DNA of 17,248 bases, taken from Thermoproteota archaeon. Its GTDB lineage: Archaea > Thermoproteota > EX4484-205 > JAAOZP01. The position numbers and the translations under genes were made by a program. The DNA lies in contig JAOAJQ010000009.1 in assembly GCA_026414125.1 (NCBI GenBank), positions 1-17,248 on the forward strand. The letters are read 5' to 3'. Positions within the stretch are counted from its first letter, which is position 1. Every line of letters begins with the position of its first letter. The notes below the pieces were generated by a model that worked only from the letters and a program-made list of their open reading frames with translations, was not told where the DNA came from and searched no databases. Of the stretch, positions 1 through 6,350 are shown in pieces.

Positions 1-875
1 CTCCAACACTCAACGAAATCCCTGTGATTAAAAATGCCTCCGTAAACGGGCTGGTCGAAATAATGAGGGGTTGTCCAAGGGGCTGCAGGTTTTGCTCAGT
101 AACTCTAAGACCTTTGAGACAATACCCCCTTGAAATGATTGAAAGGGAGCTTCAGGTGAATAAGGCCTGCGGGCTAGACAGGTGTCTCCTGCACGCTGAA
201 GATATACTACTATATGGGGCTGACGGAATCAAGCCCAAGCCTGAACCGTTGATAAGGTTACACAAGACGGCTAAACAGTTTTTCAGGGTTGTCGGATGGA
301 GCCACGTGAGCCTCTCCGCAGTCAAGTATGCTCAGGAAAATTATTCCCTCATAACACGCCTATCCGAAATAATTCTTCAGGATGAGCATGACTATATAGG
401 TGTTGAAGTCGGTATTGAAACAGGATCCCCGAGGCTGGCTGAGAAAACAATGCCTGCAAAAGCCGCTCCCTACCCGGCGGAGTCTTGGCCGAGCATCGTG
501 AAAGAGGCTTTCTCCATAATGCACGAGTCTAGAATAGTGCCTGCAGCAACTATAATAATCGGCCTGCCCAAGGAGGAGCCTGAGGACCTTGTTAAAACCC
601 TTGAACTCATAGACGAGCTTAAAGAGTTTAGAAGCCTGATAATACCAATGTATTTCGTACCCATGGGTGTTTTCAAGAACGGGGGATGGTACAGGGTTAA
701 GCCAACCGGGATACAGTTGGAAGTGATGAAGGCTTGCTTAAAGCACGATCTCCACTGGATAAAGGATCTTTCAGGATGGTATTTCAACAAAACGAACCCG
801 CTCGTAAAAATCTCTTTGAAAACAGTCATTTTCCTCGTGGAACGGGTTGCGAAATGGCTTCGACTACTCTCCTAA
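1..875 (+). CDS. Radical SAM protein, C-terminal part (5' end outside window)
   Basis: The reading frame is open from the left edge (first full codon at base 3), so the GTG at 24 is probably not the start and the gene begins upstream. About 20 residues in is CPRGCRFC, the CxxxCxxC cluster that binds the [4Fe-4S] cluster and S-adenosylmethionine in radical SAM enzymes. Its position just after the left edge implies that an N-terminal domain, often B12-binding in archaeal proteins of this kind, lies outside the window. Later segments fit the radical SAM barrel: GVEVGIETGSPR (a strand with conserved glutamates) and TIIIGLPKEEPEDL, which resembles the strand-and-loop of the methylthiotransferase/B12-radical SAM superfamily. 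It ends with TAA. The next gene is convergent and they share a T-rich/A-rich terminator. The substrate cannot be told from this part. Family assignment is strong, specific function unknown. Confidence 0.9.
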   Translation, partial: PTLNEIPVIKNASVNGLVEIMRGCPRGCRFCSVTLRPLRQYPLEMIERELQVNKACGLDRCLLHAEDILLYGADGIKPKPEPLIRLHKTAKQFFRVVGWSHVSLSAVKYAQENYSLITRLSEIILQDEHDYIGVEVGIETGSPRLAEKTMPAKAAPYPAESWPSIVKEAFSIMHESRIVPAATIIIGLPKEEPEDLVKTLELIDELKEFRSLIIPMYFVPMGVFKNGGWYRVKPTGIQLEVMKACLKHDLHWIKDLSGWYFNKTNPLVKISLKTVIFLVERVAKWLRLLS

Positions 876-968
876 TGTTTAATGTTAAAAACATCTCTAT
901 TTGCATACTTCTATTGGTTTTGAGAAGCATCCTTTCGATACTCCTATACTATATGGAACAGTTGCAGT

Positions 969-980
969 AAAAACTTTTTA
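969..980. terminator. Bidirectional T-run terminator between convergent genes
   Basis: The motif AAAAACTTTTTA lies in the 122-base gap between the convergent radical SAM and flavodoxin genes. It gives a run of five T on each strand. Archaeal termination commonly occurs at such T-runs without a stable hairpin, so one short site could end both transcripts. This is inferred from sequence only. Confidence 0.5.
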
Positions 981-997
981 TCAAAAGAGGCATTAGC

Positions 998-1465
998 CTA
1001 CCGAGTTATCTGTGCGCAGAACTTCTCAATCTCGCCGATATAATCTCCGGTTTCCATCTGTCTCCTCGTTATCATGAGTGTTGCAATCGGTTTCATGCCA
1101 CACAGGGCTTCCATGTCTTTCAATGCATTGCTCTCAGAACTGTATTGGGTGCAGAAGAACGCAACTTGTTTAAACCGACTCCTGTATTCCAGTATGTAAG
1201 TTCTAACGGGTGTGGACACCGTGCTGTTCCATACGGGAGTGCCGACTATCGTAACGTCGTAAAGCTCAGGAAGCTTCACAGGCTTCTCTATCTTGGTCAG
1301 CCTCTTCAAAGTTGCATCCATGCCGGAACTCAGCCAGCCTAAGACGCCCACCCTATTCTTCAAATCCCGGATTTCCTCAACATCGCATTTTAAAACTTCT
1401 GCAATAACTTCTGCAACCTTCCTCGTAGTCCCCGTCCTAGAATAATAGGCGACAAGCAGCTTCAT
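998..1465 (-). CDS. Flavodoxin family protein
   Basis: A 155-residue protein with the flavodoxin fold pattern. The N-terminus MKLLVAYYSRTGTTRKVA gives the first strand followed by the FMN phosphate-binding loop (SRTGTTRKVA, residues 9-18). GTPVWNSTVSTPVRTYI (about 75-91) corresponds to the second flavin-contacting loop, with Trp beside the isoalloxazine. A later strand (VAFFCTQYSS) matches the third loop. Length is normal for a single-domain flavodoxin. It would carry electrons or reduce small molecules in the cytoplasm. It lies 79 bases downstream of the glycoside hydrolase gene on the same strand, but has its own BoxA about 30 bases before the ATG, so it is probably transcribed alone. The partner is unknown. 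Confidence 0.88.
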   Translation of the reverse strand: MKLLVAYYSRTGTTRKVAEVIAEVLKCDVEEIRDLKNRVGVLGWLSSGMDATLKRLTKIEKPVKLPELYDVTIVGTPVWNSTVSTPVRTYILEYRSRFKQVAFFCTQYSSESNALKDMEALCGMKPIATLMITRRQMETGDYIGEIEKFCAQITR

Positions 1466-1490
1466 ATGTTGGATTATGAGGCCCCTCAGT

Positions 1491-1500
1491 TTATTATAAA
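1491..1500 (-). promoter_or_regulatory. BoxA (TATA) of the flavodoxin gene
   Basis: On the minus strand this reads TTTATAATAA, centred about 30 bases before the ATG at 1465. That spacing matches archaeal BoxA with a start site a few bases before the ATG. Confidence 0.5.
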
Positions 1501-1544
1501 GCTTATACCAGTATTGTGCAAATCAAACCTTAGTGTGGCAGGAT

Positions 1545-3398
1545 TTACGTGTTATCTTTTACCCTGATAATTTTAAAGGCGATGTCTTTTAGAAAAACAG
1601 GTATCTCAACCAGAAGCCTCCCGTCAGAGGATTCTACTTCACTAAGCCTCATTCTTTCTCCAGTGTACGTGTCCCATATCTCAAACATGTAGCTTCCGGG
1701 GTTAAAATCCAATAGCTCTACATAAACTCCCCCAACCATCTTTAGAGTAGTATTGCTAATAGCGTTAAACCAGTTGTAATCTTTGTTTCGCACCCAGCCC
1801 ATTGCGAACGTCCCGTTTCTAAGGCCGAAAATCTCGAAATTGACGTTTGTTGTATTAATCTTATCATAGTCAACAATCTTAAGCTCAGTTAATCCAGATT
1901 TGCTGAAGCTAATGTTCGTTATGAATTTTCTCAAAGCATTATAATGATAATACAGGTTGTACGAATCAACATAAACATCCCACCACCATAGCATCGCTGT
2001 TCCGAAGGATCCGCTCATAAGAGAGGCCCATATGCCCTCATGTATCTCAACGCCTTCTTTATCCTTATAGTACAATGGAGAGTCGAACCATCTCCAGTCG
2101 GCGCCAAATTCTCCAAACAGGGTCGGCTTACCGTATGTCAACAGCTTTCTTTTTATTTCGCTTGAAATCGCCCGTGCAAGATCCTTAATGTCCGGCCCAT
2201 ACATGTGCGTCTGTGTGAAATCTAAGCCAGATGCTCTCCAAACCAGATCTCCTTCCCTCGGCCCCCCGAAACTCGTGGTAACTAAATGCTTATACGGGTC
2301 GATGCTTCTAAGGTAGCCCGCCATTTCCTTATGCCAGTCTGCAACATTAGAAGGATTATAGTTATCAGTTAAATCAACCTCGTTGAAAAACTCCCAAGCT
2401 AATAGATGAGTGCTGTAGGCGTACCTCGAAACCAAGTATCTCAGCCTCTTCTTGAAAAGATCCTTCGCAACAGGATCCGTGAAGAACTGCTCGGGCGAGG
2501 ATAATGGTCCACCGCGCACCCTATTATACGGGTTGCCACTCCAGTTTTCACCAGCCCTGAGCTGCCCGTGGTTAACCAAGCAAAGCATCACATATATTCC
2601 TTTTTCCTCCGCAAGCCTAAGCACGTAGTCAAGCCTCCACGCCTCCTTCAAATCATACCTGCCAACCCTATCGCTCCACTCGACCGCAAACGCCCAGGGC
2701 GCCATCCATATCCTCGCATAGTTCATACCGTTCTCCGCCATTTTCTCAAACCAAACATCATAATCAAACGTTTTCCTAGACCCCGTATACCAGCAAACGT
2801 TCTGGCCGATTAAGAAAAGTTCTGAGCCATTATCGCAAACCAAGTAACTACCGTTAAATCTTACAAAACCAGGATCATGAGAATAGCCCTCGACGACTAA
2901 AGACAGCTCGCGAGAATCCGTGGGCTTCCCCCTTGAGTAAACACGTAGAACAACGGTGTGGTTTCCCTCCAGCATAGGTGTGAACCGCAGCTTCCAGAAC
3001 GGTTCTCCAGAAGGAAGAAGAATCTCCCAGTCGTTCACAATACGTCGTTCATAATCCTGGTAGAAAAAAGCCTGAATGTTCCACTTAACGCCATTTGGCA
3101 GAGTAATCTCCGAGGTAACGTTAACCTCGTTCTCGTCGAAAGGATTGTTTAGATTCCCGTTTAGTCTGATGTCCAGCTCAACAATCTCGTAAACCCGGGG
3201 TTTCTCACAGGCTAGTTTAACATCCCAAAAAGAAAAACTCTCCGTTTTCCTGCGGAACCAGTATTGAGTAGCGAAGAGAAAGCATAGCGTTGAAAACAGC
3301 AATGCAAGAATTAAAAACACTTTTTCAGTTGGTTTTTTCAGAGTTGAAAACGATGCTTTGATAAAACGAGTTCCCCAAGTGTCAGAAACAGGATGCAT
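1545..3398 (-). CDS. Membrane-anchored clan GH-A glycoside hydrolase with DUF5060-like domain
   Basis: About 617 residues. I place the start at the ATG at 3398 because a BoxA-like TTTATATT is centred 29 bases before it; an in-frame TTG at 3407 would add three residues. Numbering below is from the TTG. Residues 29-48 form one hydrophobic segment flanked by Lys/Arg, a signal anchor or uncleaved signal. Residues about 60-175 resemble DUF5060, a beta domain found before GH5-like barrels. Residues about 180-500 form a (beta/alpha)8 barrel: WEFFNEVD supplies the acid/base Glu (E343), THMYG (401-405) is a clan GH-A active-site motif, and FGEFGADW supplies the nucleophile Glu (E433). A C-terminal beta region follows. 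It should cleave beta-linked polysaccharide or oligosaccharide outside the cell; cellulose, mannan or other glycans cannot be told apart. It is divergent from rtcB across a 322-base gap. Confidence 0.88.
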   Translation of the reverse strand: MHPVSDTWGTRFIKASFSTLKKPTEKVFLILALLFSTLCFLFATQYWFRRKTESFSFWDVKLACEKPRVYEIVELDIRLNGNLNNPFDENEVNVTSEITLPNGVKWNIQAFFYQDYERRIVNDWEILLPSGEPFWKLRFTPMLEGNHTVVLRVYSRGKPTDSRELSLVVEGYSHDPGFVRFNGSYLVCDNGSELFLIGQNVCWYTGSRKTFDYDVWFEKMAENGMNYARIWMAPWAFAVEWSDRVGRYDLKEAWRLDYVLRLAEEKGIYVMLCLVNHGQLRAGENWSGNPYNRVRGGPLSSPEQFFTDPVAKDLFKKRLRYLVSRYAYSTHLLAWEFFNEVDLTDNYNPSNVADWHKEMAGYLRSIDPYKHLVTTSFGGPREGDLVWRASGLDFTQTHMYGPDIKDLARAISSEIKRKLLTYGKPTLFGEFGADWRWFDSPLYYKDKEGVEIHEGIWASLMSGSFGTAMLWWWDVYVDSYNLYYHYNALRKFITNISFSKSGLTELKIVDYDKINTTNVNFEIFGLRNGTFAMGWVRNKDYNWFNAISNTTLKMVGGVYVELLDFNPGSYMFEIWDTYTGERMRLSEVESSDGRLLVEIPVFLKDIAFKIIRVKDNT

Positions 3399-3422
3399 CA
3401 CTAGCAAGAGGAAGAATACTCG

Positions 3423-3431
3423 AATATAAAC
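3423..3431 (-). promoter_or_regulatory. BoxA of the glycoside hydrolase gene
   Basis: Minus strand GTTTATATT, centred near 3427. The centre is 29 bases before the ATG at 3398 but only 20 before the TTG at 3407, which favours the ATG as start and a leaderless or nearly leaderless message. Confidence 0.5.
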
Positions 3432-3612
3432 TTGGTCCCTATCCTTTCACTAGCGTGGTTCGCAGAGTAGGCCCAGACTCCTGGTTTCAAATTTTTCATT
3501 CAACCAGATTCATCAGTACTGCTGAACCATGTTTTCGAAGAAAGGAGAGCATAGCTAGTGGGCCAGTCGTGAAAACCCTAAAAAAGCAGCTTCTACTGCT
3601 GATTGACTGGGG
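3432..3612. other. Gene-free control region between divergent genes
   Basis: No credible coding frame is seen here. A foldable element occupies 3563-3610: CCAGTC (3563-3568) pairs with GACTGG (3605-3610), and inside it AGCAG (3585-3589) pairs with CTGCT (3596-3600) around a six-base loop. The 12-mer GAAAACCCTAAA at 3571-3582 recurs exactly at 3694-3705 in the rtcB leader. Whether this stretch is transcribed is unknown: it lies upstream of the rtcB BoxA and upstream of the hydrolase promoter. Confidence 0.4.
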
Positions 3613-3617
3613 AAAAA

Positions 3618-3625
3618 CTTAATAA
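3618..3625 (+). promoter_or_regulatory. BoxA of rtcB
   Basis: CTTAATAA centred near 3621, preceded by a run of A. A start site about 26 bases downstream would be near 3647, giving an unusually long leader of about 73 nt for this window. Confidence 0.5.
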
Positions 3626-3650
3626 CCCGGAGGGATTTCTTAAACTCGAA

Positions 3651-3720
3651 GGTTTTAAGGCGAGAATCCCTGGGGGTCACCCGGGGAATCTAGGAAAACC
3701 CTAAAGGGTGATCCCGAGAA
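3651..3720 (+). promoter_or_regulatory. Structured rtcB 5' leader with Shine-Dalgarno
   Basis: GGTTTT (3651-3656) pairs with AAAACC (3695-3700). Inside, 3661-3667 pairs with 3687-3693 with G.A and A.A mismatches, and CCCTGGG (3668-3674) pairs with CCCGGGG (3680-3686) through one G-U, closing a five-base loop. Downstream, GGTGAT (3707-3712) matches the archaeal Shine-Dalgarno core about 8 bases before the ATG. ACCC (3698-3701) can instead pair with GGGT (3706-3709) over a TAAA loop. That would hide the Shine-Dalgarno and compete with the base of the long hairpin. Pairings are read by eye; the regulatory role is inferred. Confidence 0.45.
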
Positions 3721-5169
3721 ATGAGCTATAGATTTGAAAAGGTTTCAGACGTCGAGTATCGAATAGACGTGGGAGCTAAAAAAGGTATGCGGGTTCCGCT
3801 TAAAATCTTCGCGGACGAAACATTATTGCAGAAAATGACTCAGGACAAGACTGTTGAACAAGGTTTAAACGTGGCAACGCTTCCAGGAATATATAAGAGC
3901 TCAATCATTCTTCCCGACGGGCATGAGGGCTACGGTTTCCCAATAGGAGGAGTCGGTGCTTTCGATGTCAAAGAAGGTGTTGTGTCACCCGGTGGTGTGG
4001 GATACGATATCAACTGCGGCGTCCGGCTCCTATTAACGAATATGAATGTTGATGACGTTAAGCCTGTTCTGAAGGAGCTGCTCGACGAGATTTTCCACAA
4101 TGTTCCCTCAGGCCTCGGCTCCGAGGGCAAACTCAGAATGAGCTTCGACGAGCTGGACAATGCTGTCAGAGAGGGTGTTGGCTGGGCGATTAAACGGGGA
4201 TATGGCTGGAAAGAGGATGCTGAGTTCATCGAGGAGAACGGTTGCCTCCGAGGCGCCGACCCAAGCAAGGTTAGCGTCACCGCTAAGAGGCGTGGCCTCC
4301 CACAGCTCGGCAGCCTCGGAAGCGGAAACCATTTCCTTGAGATCGATTTTGTAGAGAAAATTTTAAATAAAGAAATTGCTAAAGGATTCGGAATCGAGAG
4401 AGTCGGACAGATTGTAGTACTTGTGCATACGGGGAGTCGAGGATACGGGCACCAAGTTTGCTCAGATTATCTTAAAACTATGGAGGCGGCGAGCAGGAAG
4501 TATAACATCTGGTTGCCGGATAGGGAACTCGCCGCCGTTCCTGTTGAGAGCCAGGAGGCCAAGGACTATTTTGCAGCGATGGCCTGCGCCGTTAACTATG
4601 CTTTCCTCAACAGGCAGGTTATCACTCACTGGGTTAGGGAGAGCTTTGCGAAGGTTTTCAAAAAGGATGCTTCAGAGCTTGGCTTGAACGTTCTATACGA
4701 TGTCGCACACAACATCGCTAAGATTGAGGATCACAAGGTTAACGGGGAGAGGAAGAGGGTCGTCGTCCACAGGAAGGGTGCGACCAGGTCTTTCCCGCCT
4801 GGAAGTGAACATATTCCCTCAAAGTATAGGCAGTATGGTCAACCGGTTCTAATACCTGGTTCAATGGGGTCAGCGAGCTGGGTTCTTGTAGGTACTGAAA
4901 GGGCGATGGAGGCGAGCTTTGGCTCAACAGCACACGGCGCTGGAAGGATGCTGAGCAGGCATGAGGCGATGCGGAGGTTCACGAGCAGGCAGATCAGGGG
5001 TATGCTTGAGGAGAGAGGCGTATACCTTAGGGTTGCTGATATGAATCTTATTGCTGAAGAAGCACCAGGAGCTTACAAAGATCCTGATGCCGTGGTCGAT
5101 GTTACTCATCGTGCAGGGATTTCACTCATGGTCGCTAGGCTGGTTCCCCTGGGCGTGGTTAAAGGATAG
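3721..5169 (+). CDS. rtcB: RtcB tRNA-splicing/RNA repair ligase
   Basis: A 482-residue RtcB, the usual length for an intein-free archaeal enzyme. RtcB joins RNA 2',3'-cyclic phosphate or 3'-phosphate ends to 5'-OH ends using GTP and Mn2+, chiefly tRNA exons after splicing. The signature PIGGVGAFDVKEGVVSPGGV runs from residue 74 and leads into YDINCGVR. Expected metal ligands are visible: D96 and C99, H204 (SGNHFLEI), H236 (LVHTGSRGYGHQ) and H330 (YDVAHN). The guanylylated histidine is H405 in STAHGAGR. No intein is present, although RtcB is a frequent intein host. The start is set by GGTGAT 8 bases upstream. The gene stands alone with its own BoxA and a long foldable leader, and T-rich sequence follows the stop. 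Confidence 0.98.
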   Translation: MSYRFEKVSDVEYRIDVGAKKGMRVPLKIFADETLLQKMTQDKTVEQGLNVATLPGIYKSSIILPDGHEGYGFPIGGVGAFDVKEGVVSPGGVGYDINCGVRLLLTNMNVDDVKPVLKELLDEIFHNVPSGLGSEGKLRMSFDELDNAVREGVGWAIKRGYGWKEDAEFIEENGCLRGADPSKVSVTAKRRGLPQLGSLGSGNHFLEIDFVEKILNKEIAKGFGIERVGQIVVLVHTGSRGYGHQVCSDYLKTMEAASRKYNIWLPDRELAAVPVESQEAKDYFAAMACAVNYAFLNRQVITHWVRESFAKVFKKDASELGLNVLYDVAHNIAKIEDHKVNGERKRVVVHRKGATRSFPPGSEHIPSKYRQYGQPVLIPGSMGSASWVLVGTERAMEASFGSTAHGAGRMLSRHEAMRRFTSRQIRGMLEERGVYLRVADMNLIAEEAPGAYKDPDAVVDVTHRAGISLMVARLVPLGVVKG

Positions 5170-5199
5170 CTTAAAGAAGCTCCATGCAACGCTAATTAA

Positions 5200-5212
5200 T
5201 TTCTTTTTCTTC
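5200..5212 (+). terminator. T-rich terminator after rtcB
   Basis: TTTCTTTTTCTTC lies about 30 bases after the rtcB stop codon, typical of archaeal T-rich termination. Confidence 0.45.
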
Positions 5213-5281
5213 AAATTCCTGTTACAATTACCCGTTTTATTCGATTAAACTGAGTGAGCCGTCATGTAAAAAATTGTCAAG

Positions 5282-5308
5282 GTTTCAAATTGTAGCGAGA
5301 ATTGAAAC
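5282..5308 (+). repeat. CRISPR-repeat-like inverted repeat, single copy
   Basis: GTTTCAAATT (5282-5291) and AATTGAAAC (5300-5308) form a 9-bp stem with one bulged base and an 8-base loop. The 27-base length and the ends (GTTTCAA... and ...AATTGAAAC) resemble archaeal CRISPR repeats. A weaker element with TTTCAA and TTGAAC ends occurs at 5343-5366, 60 bases on. There is no array and no cas gene, so this may be a plain hairpin or operator. Confidence 0.25.
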
Positions 5309-5347
5309 GAGGCTCCGTTTAGTAAACCTTATACTTCACCTTTTTCA

Positions 5348-5449
5348 ATGGCTAATGAACTTGAACAACAGGAGAAGAACCATGATCCGCTGCTTAACTT
5401 ATTGTACACAAATACTACTAACCAGCAGCAATCCACGGATAGCATATAA
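5348..5449 (+). CDS. Candidate 33-residue polar small protein
   Basis: An ATG-to-TAA frame of 33 codons sits just before the AN1-S2P gene; its TAA ends 14 bases before that gene's ATG. The product begins MANELEQQEKNHDPLLNLLY and ends in an Asn/Gln/Ser/Thr-rich tail. It is hydrophilic apart from a short LLNLLY stretch, with no membrane helix and no cysteine. I do not recognise it. Supporting it: codons look like those of neighbouring genes; the AN1-S2P gene has a Shine-Dalgarno but no correctly spaced BoxA, as expected for the second gene of a short operon. Against it: short length, no clear Shine-Dalgarno, and only a weak BoxA-like TTTAGTAA at 5318-5325. Confidence 0.35.
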   Translation: MANELEQQEKNHDPLLNLLYTNTTNQQQSTDSI

Positions 5450-5463
5450 AAGTGGTGTTTCAA

Positions 5464-6261
5464 ATGGCTAAATGCGAAGTATGCGGTTCAGAATTAGTCT
5501 TACCGTTCGTCTGCTCCTACTGCAAGGGTACGTTCTGCTCCCGCCACGGGCTTCCTGAGACACATGATTGTCAAATGCTGCACTTAGTCGGAAGCCAAAA
5601 ACCAGTATATAGTGAGGCTCCTCCGCCTCAGTCCAGGAGAAAGCCTCGAGCCGGGAGAATTACCAGCAGGATTGAAGTTGCACATCTGTTAGCCGCGTGG
5701 GTTGTTTTAAGCCTATGTTTTTCTACCGGATACTTTCTCAGGTCTCGCTTGATACTTCCACTAGTGTTTATCATCTATTTGTGCGTGGTTGGAACAGGAT
5801 TCGTATGCCACGAATTGGCGCATAAGTTTACTGCTCAGAGATACGGCTACTGGTCTGAATTTAGACTCTGGCCCTGGGGGCTAGCGATGGCTTTACTATC
5901 CTCTCTACTTACATTAGGTTCATTCATCTTCGCCGCCCCGGGTGCGACGTATGTGGTGCCACGTTACAATGCTTTTGAATGGCCCGCAGTGTCTGAAAAA
6001 AGACGGATGGGGCTGATTTCTCTAGCTGGTCCTCTCTCCAATGTTTTCTGGGTTGCAGTATTCTTTTTCCTAAGTGGGCTAGGCGGCTTGCCGGGTCTGG
6101 TTGGCAACATAGGTTTTCAAGTAAACCTGTGGCTTGCAGCCTTCAACATGATTCCATTAGGAGATTTAGACGGTAGGAAAATTCTGGCATGGAATACTAT
6201 TGCATGGATGATGGTGGCAATTCCACTATGGGTTATAGAGTTATTCTTAATGCTTGTTTAA
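5464..6261 (+). CDS. AN1-type zinc finger fused to site-2 protease (M50)
   Basis: 265 residues from the ATG at 5464. I prefer this to the GTG at 5452 because GGTG (5454-5457) is a Shine-Dalgarno six bases upstream and the zinc finger begins at once. Residues 1-36 are an AN1 finger: CEVC, then CSYC, then C, H, H and C in AN1 spacing (C4, C7, C17, C20, C25, H28, H34, C36). A Pro/Arg linker (about 48-66) leads to a multi-helix M50 metalloprotease: HELAH (H116, E117, H120) gives zinc ligands and catalytic Glu, AGPLSN is a family motif, and NMIPLGDLDG (about 228-237) supplies the aspartate ligand. Such enzymes cut transmembrane segments within the membrane. The N-terminal finger should be cytosolic and may recruit ubiquitin-like or misfolded proteins; that is inference. 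The phospholipase-like gene follows after 89 bases. Confidence 0.92.
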   Translation: MAKCEVCGSELVLPFVCSYCKGTFCSRHGLPETHDCQMLHLVGSQKPVYSEAPPPQSRRKPRAGRITSRIEVAHLLAAWVVLSLCFSTGYFLRSRLILPLVFIIYLCVVGTGFVCHELAHKFTAQRYGYWSEFRLWPWGLAMALLSSLLTLGSFIFAAPGATYVVPRYNAFEWPAVSEKRRMGLISLAGPLSNVFWVAVFFFLSGLGGLPGLVGNIGFQVNLWLAAFNMIPLGDLDGRKILAWNTIAWMMVAIPLWVIELFLMLV

Positions 6262-6300
6262 ACAAGCGTGTTCCTACACGTCGTGTGACAAACTTTTCTT
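6252..6300 (+). terminator. Palindrome, hairpin and T-run after the S2P gene
   Basis: A perfect 16-base palindrome, GCTTGTTTAAACAAGC (6252-6267), covers the stop codon. It is followed by a CGTGT/ACACG hairpin with loop TCCT (6267-6280) and then TTTTCTT. The arrangement looks like a terminator, though the palindrome could also bind a protein. Confidence 0.4.
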
Positions 6301-6319
6301 GAAACAAAGTATATGTGAA

Positions 6320-6327
6320 ATTTAAAA
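6320..6327 (+). promoter_or_regulatory. BoxA of the phospholipase-like gene
   Basis: ATTTAAAA centred 27 bases before the ATG at 6351. The predicted start site coincides with the start codon, hence a leaderless message. Confidence 0.5.
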
Positions 6328-6350
6328 AGGCTATCTACTTTTGAAGTCCT

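Noticed and set aside
3715..3725. CGAGAAATGAG shared by the starts of rtcB and the cysteine synthase gene
   Set aside because: An 11-base match around a start codon in only two genes; the cysteine synthase gene seems nearly leaderless, so a common translation signal is not supported.
5614..5621. GAGGCTCC match to the start of the spacer-like interval at 5309
   Set aside because: Eight bases are expected by chance at about this frequency in the window, and no extended match follows.
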